The notes under the pieces: model-generated
The model's database searches: none
The model's input: only the letters and a program-made list of their open reading frames with translations
What the model was told of the DNA's origin: nothing
Shown: piece after piece, positions 1 to 9,212 of the stretch
Layout: each line of letters opens with the position of its first letter
Position numbering within the stretch: position 1 is the first letter of the stretch
Position numbers and translations under genes: made by a program
Source: JACVRW01 sp963819635
Lineage (GTDB): Bacteria > Actinomycetota > Thermoleophilia > Solirubrobacterales > Thermoleophilaceae
Direction: 5' to 3'
Assembly (NCBI GenBank): GCA_963819635.1
Contig: CAWFWX010000003.1
Location: forward strand, 1 to 64,000
DNA length: 64,000 bases

Positions 1-32
1 GGGGGCTCTCGTTCACGCTACAAACCAAACAA

Positions 33-44
33 TATAGGTCTATA
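33..44. promoter_or_regulatory. Inverted repeat TATAG-GT-CTATA
   Basis: A perfect 5-bp inverted repeat with a 2-nt centre lies in the AT-richest part of the leader before the first operon. It could be a regulator half-site pair or part of a -10 region. The partner is unknown. The window starts too close upstream to see a complete promoter. Confidence 0.3.
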
Positions 45-69
45 CCCGTCCCAGTCCGGCGCAAGCCCC

Positions 70-86
70 TGACAAATAGTTTGACG
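70..86. promoter_or_regulatory. Operator-like motif TGACAA-N4-TTTGACG
   Basis: This 17-bp site sits 18 bp upstream of the GTG start of the acyl-CoA ligase. Read on the minus strand it is CGTCAAA-N3-TTTGTCA. It matches CGTCAAA-N3-CTTGTCA at 42434-42450 with the same spacing and resembles 30020-30034. It is a plausible operator for a GntR/FadR-type regulator, two of which are encoded in the window (1380-2180 and 41648-42397). The assignment is inference from recurrence and position only. Confidence 0.5.
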
Positions 87-104
87 TATTGGTAGAGTGA
101 GCCG

Positions 105-1383
105 GTGCCCGCGTACGAGGGTAAGGGCGGTGGTGTGGAGCTCGCCCGCGCCACCGATACGGACGCACGCCGCCGTGAGCTGCTCGAGCTCGTGCTCGAG
201 CGCAACCCCTTCCAGCGCGAGCGGGCCGAGGCTCTCGGGGTGGCCGGGACGTCCGAGCTGGCGGACCTGCCGCCGCTGACGAAGCGCGAGCTGATCGAGG
301 ACCAGGGTCGCCACCCGCCGTTCGGCACCAACCTGACCTACCCGCTCGAGAAGTACACGCAGCTCTGGCAGACGAGCGGGACCACCGGCCGCCCGCTGCG
401 CGTGCTCGACACCGCCGAGGACTGGGCCTGGTGGCGCCGCCTGTTCGCCCACACGCTGACCGTGGCCGGCGTCGGGACCCAGCGACCGCGTCGGGCTCGC
501 GTTCTCGTTCGGGCCGCACGTCCAGTTCTGGGCCTCGCAGGAGGGGCTCCAGGAGGTGGGCGCCATGGCCGTGCTGCTCGGCGGCATGACCTCCGCGCAG
601 CGGCTCCAGACGCTCGCGGAGATCGAGGCCACCGCCGTCTGGTGCACGCCCACCTACGCGCTGCGCCTGCTGGAGGTGGCGGTCCAGGAGCGGCTCGAGT
701 CGGCGCTCGAGTCGGTGCGGCTCGTGCTCTGCACCGGCGAGCCCGGCGCATCGCTGCCCGGTGTCCGCTCGCGCATCGAGGAGGGCTTCGGCGCGCGCTG
801 CATCGACCACGCCGGGCTGACGGAGGCGGGCCCGTTCGGCTATCCGTGCCCGGAGGGCCACGGCCTGCACGTGCTCGAGAGCGAGTTCGTCTGCGAGATC
901 CTGGACGAGGACCTGCGGCCGGCCGGGGCGGGTGCCCGCGGTGAGCTGGTGCTCACGCCGCTGGGGCGGACGGGCTACCCGGTGCTGCGCTACCGGACCG
1001 GCGACGTCGTGGTGAACACCGACGAGCGCTGCCCCGCGGGCCACGCCGACCGCTGGCTGCCCGGCGGGATCGTCGGTCGCACCGACGACATGGCGATCAT
1101 TCGCGGGATGAACGTCTACCCGTCCGCCGTCGAGGAGGCGGTGCGGGGAGTGAGCGGATCCGGCGAGTACCGCATCACCTTCTACACGGAGCCGAGCGGC
1201 ATGGACGAGATCAAGCTCGAGGTCGAGCTCGAGGAGGGTGGCGGCGCCCGCCGCCTCCAGGAGACGATGCGCCAGCAGCTCGGCCTGCGCGTGCGCGTGG
1301 TGCCGGTCACGCCCGGCGTGCTGCCGAGGCCGAACGGCAAGGCGCGGCGGGTCGTGGACGCCCGCACGCGGAGGTTCTCGTGA
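105..1383 (+). CDS. Acyl-CoA ligase, phenylacetate-CoA ligase (PaaK) type; frameshifted
   Basis: An adenylate-forming ligase expected to activate an aromatic or related carboxylic acid with ATP and CoA in the cytoplasm. The first part carries the phosphate-binding loop QTSGTTGRPL near residue 89. The second part has TGEPG, YRTGD, the hinge GRTDDM and the C-terminal PNGKARR containing the usual catalytic lysine. The frame breaks at GGG 474-476. Dropping one G gives VGPSD and joins both halves into about 425 residues, the normal family length. The GTG start follows an in-frame stop at 93. The stop overlaps the next start. The substrate cannot be read from sequence. Confidence 0.8.
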
Positions 1384-2180
1384 GTCTCCAGCCGGAGCGC
1401 CGCAGAGCCGCCCGCCGGCCCAAGCCGCGGCCCATCCGCGGGGCAAGCGAGCAGGTCGCGGTCGAGATCCAGCACCACATTCAGGAGGAGGGCCTCGGCC
1501 CGGGCGACTTCCTCGGGCGCGAGGAGGACCTGGCCGCGGAGTTCGGCGTCAGCCGGCCCACGCTGCGCGAGGCGCTCAAGCTGCTCGCCAGCGGCAACCT
1601 GATCCGCGCCTCGAAGGGGCCCGGCGGCGGGATCTTCGTCGCCCGCACCGCGGCTCAGGGCATAAGCCGAAGCCTCAGCGACGCGATCTCGATGATGCTC
1701 GAGACGGGCGCGGTCACGCTCGACGAGCTGCTCGAGGCGCGGCTCCTGCTCGAGGTCCCGCTGGCCGGGCGCGCGGCCTACCAGCGGGACGAACGGCTCG
1801 TCGAGGAGCTGCGCCAGGCGCTCGAGAGGGAGGCCGCTGCCGAGCCGGACGATACGGAGACGCGCGCCGCCACGGACATGGAGATCCACCGCACGCTGGC
1901 GGCCGCCGGCGGCAACCGGATGGTCCAGGCGCTCACCGACTGGATCTTCGACGTCGTCCAGCCGTCGCTGATCGAGCTTCTCGAGCCGGCCGTGGTCAAG
2001 TCGGCGATCCAGGAGCAGCACCAGACGCTGCTCGCCGCGGTCGAGAAGGGCGACCCGGCGCGCGCCGAGCGCGCGATGAAGGACCACCTGCTCTACCTCC
2101 AGGACGTGCTGCGGATGGTGCGCGAGTCCGACGGCGGGGTGCGCGCCGTCGAGGCGGACCGGAGCGACGACGGTGGCTGA
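1380..2180 (+). CDS. GntR/FadR-family transcriptional regulator
   Basis: Cytoplasmic DNA-binding regulator of 266 residues. A winged HTH at residues 30-90 includes LAAEFGVSRPTLREALKLL at 51-69. A helical FCD-type ligand domain fills about 105-240, with DMEIHRTL and the late HQTLLAAVEKGD motif supplying the histidines typical of the metal/ligand pocket. It starts with GTG overlapping the ligase stop and its own stop overlaps the CoA-transferase start, so it is co-transcribed with the catabolic genes it probably controls. The candidate operator is the site at 70-86. The effector is unknown; an aromatic acid or a beta-ketoadipate intermediate is a reasonable inference. Confidence 0.9.
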   Translation: MSLQPERRRAARRPKPRPIRGASEQVAVEIQHHIQEEGLGPGDFLGREEDLAAEFGVSRPTLREALKLLASGNLIRASKGPGGGIFVARTAAQGISRSLSDAISMMLETGAVTLDELLEARLLLEVPLAGRAAYQRDERLVEELRQALEREAAAEPDDTETRAATDMEIHRTLAAAGGNRMVQALTDWIFDVVQPSLIELLEPAVVKSAIQEQHQTLLAAVEKGDPARAERAMKDHLLYLQDVLRMVRESDGGVRAVEADRSDDGG

Positions 2181-2991
2181 CCTCCTTCGCCTGGAGGAGG
2201 CCGTAGCGGAGCTCGTGCACGATGGCGACAGCGTCGCACTCGAGGGCTTCACGCACCTGATCCCGTTCGCCGCCGGCCACGAGATCATCCGACACGGGCG
2301 GCGCGAGCTCACGCTGATCCGAATGACGCCGGACCTGGTGTACGACCAGCTGATCGGAATGGGCTGCGCCTCGAAGCTGATCTTCTCGTGGGGCGGCAAT
2401 CCGGGCGTGGGCTCGCTGCACCGCTTTCGCGACGCCGTCGAGCACGCCTGGCCGGGTCCGCTCGAGCTCGAGGAGCACAGCCACGCGGGCATGGCGGCGC
2501 GCTACGCCGCGGGCGCGTCGAACCTGCCCTTCGCGGTCCTGCGCGGCTACGTCGGGACGGACCTGGTCGACAGGACCCGGACGATCGCGCCGATCGACTG
2601 CCCGTTCACCGGCGAGACGCTGACCGCCGTGCCCGCGCTGCGCCCCGACGTGGGCATCGTCCACGCCCAGCGCGCCGACCGCGACGGCAACGTCCAGCTC
2701 TGGGGCATCGTCGGCGTGCAGAAGGAGATCGTGCTCGCCTCGCGGCGCTCGCTCGTGACCGTGGAGGAGATCGTCGACGAGCTCGAGCCGCTCCCCGGAG
2801 CGATCACGCTGCCCGGCTGGGCGGTCACGGCGGTCGCCGAGGCGCCGCACGGCGCCCACCCCTCGTACGCGCACGGCTACTACGCGCGCGACAACGGCTT
2901 CTACCAGCGCTGGGACGCGATCAGCCGCGAGCGGGACGGCTTCCGCGCGTGGATGGAGGAGCACGTGCTGGCCGGGGCGGGGGTCGCATGA
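2173..2991 (+). CDS. pcaI: 3-oxoadipate CoA-transferase, alpha subunit
   Basis: Family I CoA-transferase subunit A (272 residues), most like the CatI/glutaconate-type subunits. With the next gene it should move CoA from succinyl-CoA to 3-oxoadipate, the penultimate beta-ketoadipate step. Visible features are the N-terminal glycine-rich ALEGFTH segment, WGGNPGVGS near residue 77 and a conserved VHAQRADRDGNVQLWG block near 165-180. The GTG start overlaps the regulator stop by 8 nt and its stop overlaps the beta-subunit ATG. Pca genes directly downstream support 3-oxoadipate as substrate. A different dicarboxylic acid is possible because this family is broad. Confidence 0.85.
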   Translation: MADLLRLEEAVAELVHDGDSVALEGFTHLIPFAAGHEIIRHGRRELTLIRMTPDLVYDQLIGMGCASKLIFSWGGNPGVGSLHRFRDAVEHAWPGPLELEEHSHAGMAARYAAGASNLPFAVLRGYVGTDLVDRTRTIAPIDCPFTGETLTAVPALRPDVGIVHAQRADRDGNVQLWGIVGVQKEIVLASRRSLVTVEEIVDELEPLPGAITLPGWAVTAVAEAPHGAHPSYAHGYYARDNGFYQRWDAISRERDGFRAWMEEHVLAGAGVA

Positions 2992-3789
2992 GCACCGCGG
3001 TCGAGCCCGAGGAGATGATGACCGTCGTCGCGGCCCGTGCGCTGCGCGACGAGACCGTCTGCTTCGTCGGCATCGGCCTCCCCAGCACGGCCGCCAACCT
3101 CGCCCGGCTGACGCACGCGCCGCGCACGGTGCTGGTCTACGAGTCGGGCACGATCGGCTCGAAGCCGGCGACGCTACCTCTCTCGATCGGTGACGGCGAG
3201 CTGGCGGAGACCGCGGATGCCGTGGTGCCCGTTCCCGAGATCTTCGCCTACTGGCTTCAGGGCGGCCGAATCGACGTCGGCTTCCTGGGCGCCGCGCAGA
3301 TCGACCGCTTCGCCAACCTCAACAGCACGGTGATCGGTGACTACGACTCCCCGAAGGTGCGCCTCCCGGGCGGCGGCGGCGCGCCCGAGATCGCCGGTCT
3401 CGCGCGCGAGGTGATCGTGATCATCCGGCAGTCCCAGCGCACCTTCGTGGAGCAGCTCCACTTCCGCTCGTCGGTCGGCTACGGCGGCGGGAAGGGCGAC
3501 CGCGAGCGGCTCGGGATGACGGGCCGTGGCCCCGCCACGGTCATCACCGATCTGGGCGTCCTGCGGCCCGACCCGGAGACCTGCGAGCTGACGCTGACCG
3601 AGGTTCACCCCGGCGTGACCGTGGACGAGGCGCGTGCGGCGTGCGGCTGGGACCTGCGCGTGGCGGACGACGTCGGCGAGAGCGGGTACGCCCTCGGACG
3701 AGGAGCTGCGCGTGCTCCGGCAGCTGAGGGCGACGCTGCAGCCCGACGGCGGCGTGAGCGCGACGGATATCGGACGAAAGGAGCTGTAG
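2988..3789 (+). CDS. pcaJ: 3-oxoadipate CoA-transferase, beta subunit; frameshifted near the end
   Basis: Subunit B of the CoA-transferase, carrying the catalytic glutamate in VLVYESGTIG (about residue 50), which forms the glutamyl-CoA thioester in this family. The frame runs open into pcaH, which would make a 708-residue artificial fusion. At GGG 3684-3686, removing one G gives GTPSDEELRVLRQL and a proper end at TAG 3787-3789. The corrected protein is 266 residues. Its stop overlaps the GTG of pcaH (TAGTG). ATG 2988 overlaps the pcaI stop. Confidence 0.85.
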
Positions 3790-4514
3790 TGGCGCAACGA
3801 GCGGCGACGGGTGAAGGGGTGATCGGGTATCGCCACGACCACGACAAGGTCGACCCGCCCTACGTCCATCCCGACTACGTCGCCACTCGCACGCGTGGTC
3901 CGAAGCGGCCGCTCATACCGATGCGCCACACGCTCTCCGAGATCACCGGGCCGGTCTACGGCCACGAACGCGTCGGCGAGCTCGACCACGACCTGACCCG
4001 CCAGCACGACGGCGAGCCGCTCGGCGAGCGCATCATCGTGTCGGGCCGCCTGCTCGACGGCGACGGCCGGCCGGTCCGGAACAGCCTGATCGAGGTCTGG
4101 CAGGCGAACGCCGCCGGGCGCTACCTCCACGAGGTGGACCAACACCCGGCGCCGATCGACCCCAACTTCAGCGGTGCCGGCCGCTGCGTCACGGATGACG
4201 AGGGCCGCTACCGCTTCATCACGGTCAAGCCGGGCGCCTACCCGTGGAAGAACCATCCGAACGCCTGGCGCGCCGCGCACATCCACATGTCGCTGTTCGG
4301 CCCGGCCTTCGCCACCCGGCTTGTGACCCAGATGTACTTCCCGGGCGACCCGCTCTTCTACCAGGACCCGATCTACCTGTCGGTGCGCGAGGAGGCCGAC
4401 CGCGAGCGCATGGTCTCGGGCTTCGACCTCGAGAACACCGTCCCGGAGTGGGCGCTCGCCTACAACTTCGACATCGTGCTGCGCGGGCGGGAAGCCACGC
4501 CGATGGAGGAGTGA
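3789..4514 (+). CDS. pcaH: Protocatechuate 3,4-dioxygenase, beta subunit
   Basis: Non-haem Fe(III) intradiol dioxygenase subunit that cleaves protocatechuate to 3-carboxy-cis,cis-muconate. The four expected iron ligands are visible: Tyr112 (AGRY), Tyr151 (GAYPW), His164 and His166 (AAHIHMSLFG), counting from the GTG at 3789. IEVWQANAAGRY and VKPGAYPW are the intradiol signatures. It is 241 residues, the usual PcaH size. It is followed two bases later by pcaG, so the two subunits are translated together. An upstream in-frame extension exists only because of the pcaJ frameshift. Confidence 0.95.
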   Translation: MAQRAATGEGVIGYRHDHDKVDPPYVHPDYVATRTRGPKRPLIPMRHTLSEITGPVYGHERVGELDHDLTRQHDGEPLGERIIVSGRLLDGDGRPVRNSLIEVWQANAAGRYLHEVDQHPAPIDPNFSGAGRCVTDDEGRYRFITVKPGAYPWKNHPNAWRAAHIHMSLFGPAFATRLVTQMYFPGDPLFYQDPIYLSVREEADRERMVSGFDLENTVPEWALAYNFDIVLRGREATPMEE

Positions 4515-4516
4515 GC

Positions 4517-5083
4517 ATGCAGTTCCTCCCGACCCCGTCGCAGACCGTCGGCCCGTTCTTCTCGATCGGCCTGTCCGACGACCCCCCGGCCGCGCTCGTC
4601 GGCGCGGGCGACCCGGACGCGCTGAAGCTGGAGGGCGTCGTCTACGACGGCGAGGGCGCGCCGGTGGTCGACGCCGTCGTCGAGATCTGGCAGGCGAACA
4701 GGGCGGGGCGCTACGACCATCCCGAGGACACCCGCGACGACGCCGAGCTGGAGGAGGGCTTCCAGGGCTTCGGTCGCTGCGGGACGGACGCCGAGGGCCG
4801 CTACGAGTTCATCACGGTCAAGCCGGGGTCCGTGCCCTCTCCCGAGGGCGGGCTCCAGGCGCCGCATATCCTGGTCTCGGTGTTCGCCCGCGGACTGCTG
4901 AAGAGGGTCGCCACGCGGGTGTACTTCCCAGACGAGGCCGAGGCGAATGGCGCCGACCCCGTGCTGACCTCGGTCGAGGACCCGGCGCAGCGAGCCGCGC
5001 TGGTAGCCGCGCCCGAGGACGGCGGGCTTCGCTTCGACATCCACCTGCAGGGCGAGAGTCAGACCGCCTTCTTCGGCGTCTAG
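4517..5083 (+). CDS. pcaG: Protocatechuate 3,4-dioxygenase, alpha subunit
   Basis: Alpha subunit (188 residues) of the intradiol dioxygenase. It carries the paralogous fold (VEIWQANRAGRY, TVKPGSVPS, PHILVSVFARG) but not the HxH iron-ligand pair, as expected for PcaG, which shapes the active site without holding iron. The ATG at 4517 lies two bases after the pcaH stop. Its TAG overlaps the GTG of pcaB. No insertion or truncation is seen. Confidence 0.95.
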   Translation: MQFLPTPSQTVGPFFSIGLSDDPPAALVGAGDPDALKLEGVVYDGEGAPVVDAVVEIWQANRAGRYDHPEDTRDDAELEEGFQGFGRCGTDAEGRYEFITVKPGSVPSPEGGLQAPHILVSVFARGLLKRVATRVYFPDEAEANGADPVLTSVEDPAQRAALVAAPEDGGLRFDIHLQGESQTAFFGV

Positions 5084-6423
5084 TGAGCGGCGGCGGGGTC
5101 TTCCAGGGTCTGTTCGTGCCCGACCACGTCGCGGAGCAGGTGTCCGAGCGGGCCTGGCTCCAGGCGATGCTCGACGTGGAGGCGGCGCTGGCGGCCGCGG
5201 AGGCCGAGGCGGGAATCGTGCCGGCCGAGGCGGCCGAGGCGATCGCGGCGGCGTGCGACGCCGAGCGCTTCGATCCGGTCTCGCTGGCCCACGACGCGCG
5301 TGACACGAACTCGCCGGTCGTGCCGCTCGTGAAGGCGCTGACGGCGGAGCTGCCGGACGACGCGGCGCGCTGGGTGCACTGGGGCGCCACCTCGCAGGAC
5401 GTGATGGACAGCGCCTCGATGCTCGTGGCGAAGCGGACGTTGCCGCTGATCGACGACGAGCTCGGGACGCTGGCGCGGAGCTGCGCGCGGCTGGCTGGGG
5501 AGCACCGGAGCACGCCGATGGCCGCCAGGACGCTCCTGCAGCAGGCGCTGCCGACCACGTTCGGGCTCAAGGCCGCGGGCTGGCTGGCGGGCGCCGGCGA
5601 TGCGCGCGAGCGGCTGGCCCGGCTGCAGCTCGCCGCCGAGCTCGGCGGCGCGGCCGGCACGCTGGCGTCGCTCGGCGACGACGGGATTGCGGTGCTCCAG
5701 AGCTTCTCGAAGAGGCTGGGGCTGGCCGCGCCCGTCCTGCCCTGGCACAGCGCGCGCGCCCGGGTGGGCGAGCTCGCAGCGGCGCTGGCACTCGCCGCGG
5801 GGGCGCTCGAGAAGATCGCGCTCGACGTGACGCTGATGGCGCAGACCGAGGTGGGCGAGGTCGCGGAGAGCTCGGCCGGGGGACGGGGCGGCTCCTCGAC
5901 TCTGCCGCACAAGCGCAACCCCGTCGGCGCGATCCGCTGCAGCGCCTGCGCGCGCCTGGCGCGGAGCGCCACGACGAGCCTGCTCGGCGGGCTGGCGCAG
6001 GAGCACGAGCGCGCGTCGAGCGGCGCCTGGCAGGCCGAGTGGCCGGCGCTCACCGACGCGCTCGCGCTGACCGGCGGGGCCGCCTGGTCCCTGTGCGAGT
6101 CGCTCGACGGCCTCGAGGTCGATCCCGGCAGGATGAGGCGGAACCTCGAGCTGACCGGAGGCCTCGTGATGGCGGAGAGCGTGACGATGGCGGTCGCCGG
6201 CGAGCTCGGCAGGGCCGAGGCCAAGCGCGTCGTCGACAGCGCGAGCGCCCGCGCGGCGGAGGGCGGGCGCCCGTTCCGCGACGTGCTGCTCGAGGACGAG
6301 GCCGTCGCCGGCCGGCTCGGGCCGGACGGCATCGACCACGCGCTCGACCCGGCGGCCTACCTGGGCTCCGCAGACGCGTTCATCGACAGGGCGCTCGAGC
6401 GCTACGGGGAGGAGCGGAGGTGA
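5083..6423 (+). CDS. pcaB: 3-carboxy-cis,cis-muconate cycloisomerase
   Basis: Member of the fumarase/aspartase superfamily that lactonises 3-carboxymuconate to 4-carboxymuconolactone. It is 446 residues, with WVHWGATSQDVMDSA near residue 105 and the signature GGSSTLPHKRNPVGA near residue 268, which holds the flexible catalytic loop. A C-terminal adenylosuccinate-lyase-like tail is present. The GTG start is shared with the pcaG stop and the end overlaps pcaC. Direct placement after pcaHG fixes the function. Confidence 0.93.
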   Translation: MSGGGVFQGLFVPDHVAEQVSERAWLQAMLDVEAALAAAEAEAGIVPAEAAEAIAAACDAERFDPVSLAHDARDTNSPVVPLVKALTAELPDDAARWVHWGATSQDVMDSASMLVAKRTLPLIDDELGTLARSCARLAGEHRSTPMAARTLLQQALPTTFGLKAAGWLAGAGDARERLARLQLAAELGGAAGTLASLGDDGIAVLQSFSKRLGLAAPVLPWHSARARVGELAAALALAAGALEKIALDVTLMAQTEVGEVAESSAGGRGGSSTLPHKRNPVGAIRCSACARLARSATTSLLGGLAQEHERASSGAWQAEWPALTDALALTGGAAWSLCESLDGLEVDPGRMRRNLELTGGLVMAESVTMAVAGELGRAEAKRVVDSASARAAEGGRPFRDVLLEDEAVAGRLGPDGIDHALDPAAYLGSADAFIDRALERYGEERR

Positions 6424-6800
6424 CCGACGACGCGCACGAGCGCGGGATGAAGGTGCGTCGCGAGGTGCTCGGCGACGCGCACGTGGACGACGCGGTCGCC
6501 CGCACGACCGACTTCACCGCCGACTTCCAGGACCTGATCACGCGCTACGCCTGGGGAGAGATCTGGACCCGTCCGGGGCTCGACCGGCGGATGCGCAGCG
6601 CCATGACGCTCACCGCGCTGATCGCCCTCGGGCGCTTCGACGAGCTGCCGATGCACGTGCGCGCCGCGCGCAGGAACGGGCTCAGCGTGGACGAGATCAA
6701 GGAGGTCCTGCTCCAGAGCGCGATCTACTGCGGCGTGCCCGCGGCGAACACCGCGTTCGGGATCGCGGCGACCGTGCTCGCCGAGGAGGGCGGCGGGTGA
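6420..6800 (+). CDS. pcaC: 4-carboxymuconolactone decarboxylase
   Basis: A 126-residue carboxymuconolactone decarboxylase/AhpD-fold protein that forms 3-oxoadipate enol-lactone. Recognisable blocks are ERGMKVRREVLGDAHV at the N-terminus, WGEIWTRPGLDRRMRS and AIYCGVPAANTAFG near the C-terminus. It is the stand-alone form rather than the PcaL fusion with PcaD; PcaD is encoded separately at 45538-46296. GTG 6420 overlaps the pcaB stop and the end overlaps the following dehydrogenase. Confidence 0.93.
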   Translation: MTDDAHERGMKVRREVLGDAHVDDAVARTTDFTADFQDLITRYAWGEIWTRPGLDRRMRSAMTLTALIALGRFDELPMHVRAARRNGLSVDEIKEVLLQSAIYCGVPAANTAFGIAATVLAEEGGG

Positions 6801-7582
6801 GCGGGGCGCCGAGCATCGCGATCCTCGGGCTCGGCGAGGCCGGCTCCGTGATCGCCGCGGACCTCGCGCGCGGCGGCGCGCGCGTGCTCGGCTTCGACCC
6901 TGCCCGGCCGGCGCCGGACGGCGTCGAGGGCATGCCGGACGCGCGCGCGGCGGCCGAGAGCGCCGACGTCGTCCTGAGCGTCAGCTCCGCTCGAGTTGCG
7001 CTGGAGATCGCCGAGACGGTCGCGCCGGCGCTCGAGGAGGGCCGCCTGTTCGCCGACCTGAACACGGCCGCGCCGGCGCTGAAGCGCGAGCTCGCCGCCG
7101 TGGTCGATCGGAGCGGTGCGGGCTTCGCCGACGTCGCGCTGCTCCGCGGCGTCTCCGACTGGGGGATCGCCACGCCGTCGCTCGTCTCGGGCTCGGGAGC
7201 GGAGCGCTTCGCCGAGACGTTCCGACCCCTCGGGATGCCGGTGACCGTGGTGGGACCCGCCGCCGGTGACGCCGCCGCCCGCAAGCTCGCGCGGAGCGTG
7301 TTCATGAAGGGCCTCGCCGCGGCCGTCGGCGAGGCGCTCGCCGCAGGGGAGCGGCTCGGCTGCGAGGACTGGCTCCGCCCGGATATCGAGGCGACGCTCA
7401 CGGGCGCCGACGCGCGCCTGCTGCGCCGCCTGGTCGAGGGCAGCCGCACGCACGCCGCGCGCCGGGTGGAGGAGATGGCCGCGGCGGTGGCGATGCTCGA
7501 GGAGCTGGGCGTCGAGCCGCGCGTGGCGGCCGCAAGCGAAGCGTGGCTGCGCTCGCTCGCGGAGACCGGGGTGCCGAGGTGA
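6797..7582 (+). CDS. NAD(P)-dependent 6PGDH/HIBADH-fold dehydrogenase (DUF1932-like C-terminus)
   Basis: A 261-residue dehydrogenase with an N-terminal Rossmann motif AILGLGEAGSVIAADLA and a helical C-terminal domain of the kind seen in small beta-hydroxyacid dehydrogenases (lysine in FMKGLAAAVGEAL). It begins the second half of the operon, which encodes hydratase, aldolase and extradiol dioxygenase. By position it could do the oxidation that LigC does in protocatechuate 4,5-cleavage, or oxidise another hydroxyacid. It is not LigC-like in fold. The role is inferred from context only. Confidence 0.7.
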   Translation: MSGAPSIAILGLGEAGSVIAADLARGGARVLGFDPARPAPDGVEGMPDARAAAESADVVLSVSSARVALEIAETVAPALEEGRLFADLNTAAPALKRELAAVVDRSGAGFADVALLRGVSDWGIATPSLVSGSGAERFAETFRPLGMPVTVVGPAAGDAAARKLARSVFMKGLAAAVGEALAAGERLGCEDWLRPDIEATLTGADARLLRRLVEGSRTHAARRVEEMAAAVAMLEELGVEPRVAAASEAWLRSLAETGVPR

Positions 7583-8502
7583 ACGGCGCACCGACCCCGT
7601 CCGAGCGCGCCCGCGAGCTCGTGCGCGGCGGCTTCGACCTGCACGTGCACGTGGCCCCGGACGTCGTGGAGCGGCGCATCGACGACGTCGAGCTCGCGCG
7701 CCGTTTCGAGGAGGTCGGGCTGGCCGGCTTCGTGCTGAAGTCGCACTACACCTCGACCGCGGAGCGCGCCGCCGTCGTACGCGGCGTGGTGCCCGGGGCG
7801 CACGCGATGGGGGCGATCGCGCTGAACCGGGCCGTGGGCGGGATGAACCCGCTCGCGGTGGAGATCGCGGCGCGCGAGGGCGCAAGGATCGTCTGGATGC
7901 CCACCGTGGACTCGGTCGTTGAGCAGAAGCACGTGGCGGAGGCGGAGTCCACCGGAGCGAAGCTGCCGGTCTGGGCGAAGGTGCAGGTTGAGCTGCGCGA
8001 GCGCGGCATCGTCAGCGAGCCGGTCCCCGCCGTGGCCGACGGCGGCGAGCTGCTGCCCGAGACCCGTGCGGTGCTGCGCGTGGTCGCGGAGCACGACATG
8101 GTGCTCGCCACTGGCCATCTCGGGCGCGACGAGATTCGGCCGGTCGTGGCGGCCGCCCTCGAGGAGGGCATCCGGCACGTGGTGGTCACGCACCCCGACT
8201 ATCCGGCCCAGGACTTCTCCGCCGAGGAGCAGGCCGAGCTCGCCGACGCCGGCGCGATGATCGAGCGCTGCTTCACGACGCCCTACACCGGCAAGTGCAC
8301 CTGGGAGCGCTGGATCGAGAGCGCGCGTGCCGTGGGCGCCGAGCGCAGCATCCTGTCCAGCGATCTCGGGCAGGTGCAGAACCCGCCGGTGGAGGACGGC
8401 CTGGCGCTGATGGCGGACAGGCTGCTCGAGGCCGGCTTCACCGACGAAGAGGTGCGGACGATGGCGGTGGACAACACGCGGGTGCTGGCGGGCGTGGCGT
8501 GA
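7579..8502 (+). CDS. DUF6282-type amidohydrolase-superfamily protein
   Basis: A 307-residue TIM-barrel hydrolase-like protein. The N-terminal metal motif FDLHVHVAPD (about residue 18), later GHLGRDE, VTHPDYPAQ and the late SSDLGQ aspartate correspond to the usual metal ligands of the superfamily. In the meta-cleavage context it could open a lactone such as 2-pyrone-4,6-dicarboxylate, as amidohydrolase LigI does, but this is inference. GTG 7579 overlaps the dehydrogenase stop and the end overlaps the next start. Confidence 0.65.
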   Translation: MNGAPTPSERARELVRGGFDLHVHVAPDVVERRIDDVELARRFEEVGLAGFVLKSHYTSTAERAAVVRGVVPGAHAMGAIALNRAVGGMNPLAVEIAAREGARIVWMPTVDSVVEQKHVAEAESTGAKLPVWAKVQVELRERGIVSEPVPAVADGGELLPETRAVLRVVAEHDMVLATGHLGRDEIRPVVAAALEEGIRHVVVTHPDYPAQDFSAEEQAELADAGAMIERCFTTPYTGKCTWERWIESARAVGAERSILSSDLGQVQNPPVEDGLALMADRLLEAGFTDEEVRTMAVDNTRVLAGVA

Positions 8503-9212
8503 GCAGGCACCTGCTCTCGATCGGGGCCCACGCGGCCGACTTCGTCTGGCGCTCGGGAGGCGCGCTCGCGCTGGCCGCCGAGCGCGGCGGCACCGCGAGC
8601 GTGCTCGCGCTCTCGTACGGGGAGCGGGGTGAGTCGGGGGAGCTCTGGAAGGAGCCGGGGCAGACGATCGAGAAGGTGAAGGAGATCCGCCACGGCGAGG
8701 CGGAGCGGGCCGCGGCCGCGCTCGGCGCGAGCTTCCGCTGCCTCGATCTCGGCGACTATCCGCTCGAGGTGGAGGGCGAGGCGCTCGCCCGGCTCACGGA
8801 CGCGATCCGCGAGCTTGCGCCGGATGTGATCGTCACGCACACCGACCGCGACCCGTTCAATCCCGACCACCCGGCGGCCTTCCAGGCGGTCGAGCGCGCC
8901 CGCGCGCTTGCGGCCGGTGCGGGCGTGGAGAGCGCGTTCGAGACGATCTCGCCTCCGCAGCTGTTCCTGTTCGAGCCGCACCAGCCGGAGCTCTGCAACT
9001 TCACGCCGACGACGTTCCTCGACATCACCGCGGTGATCGAGCGCAAGCGGGCGGCCATGGCGGAGATGAAGGCGCAGCGCTACCTCCAGGAGTACTACGC
9101 GCAGCGCGCCGAGCAGCGCGCGAATCACGCGCGGCGGGTCTCGGGCAACAAGGAGATCCGCTACGCCGAAGCGTTCCAGCGCTACCTGCCGCAGGTCGTC
9201 GGCGAGCTGTGA
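8499..9212 (+). CDS. GalB-like 4-oxalomesaconate hydratase (PIG-L/LmbE fold)
   Basis: A 237-residue PIG-L-family zinc protein. The N-terminal IGAHAADFVWRSGGALALA replaces the AHPDDE motif of deacetylases, and SYGERGESGELWKEPG with the following VKEIR block matches the GalB hydratase subgroup of the gallate pathway. Later THTDRDPFNPDHPAA supplies the remaining metal ligands. GalB converts 4-oxalomesaconate to 4-carboxy-4-hydroxy-2-oxoadipate. The next gene encodes the matching aldolase, which strongly supports the call. It is translationally coupled on both sides by GTGA overlaps. Confidence 0.8.
   Translation: MSRHLLSIGAHAADFVWRSGGALALAAERGGTASVLALSYGERGESGELWKEPGQTIEKVKEIRHGEAERAAAALGASFRCLDLGDYPLEVEGEALARLTDAIRELAPDVIVTHTDRDPFNPDHPAAFQAVERARALAAGAGVESAFETISPPQLFLFEPHQPELCNFTPTTFLDITAVIERKRAAMAEMKAQRYLQEYYAQRAEQRANHARRVSGNKEIRYAEAFQRYLPQVVGEL

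Noticed and set aside
2388..4514. Apparent 708-residue fusion of CoA-transferase and protocatechuate dioxygenase
   Set aside because: The frame stays open only because of an extra G at 3684-3686; correction ends pcaJ at 3789 and pcaH starts with its own GTG there.
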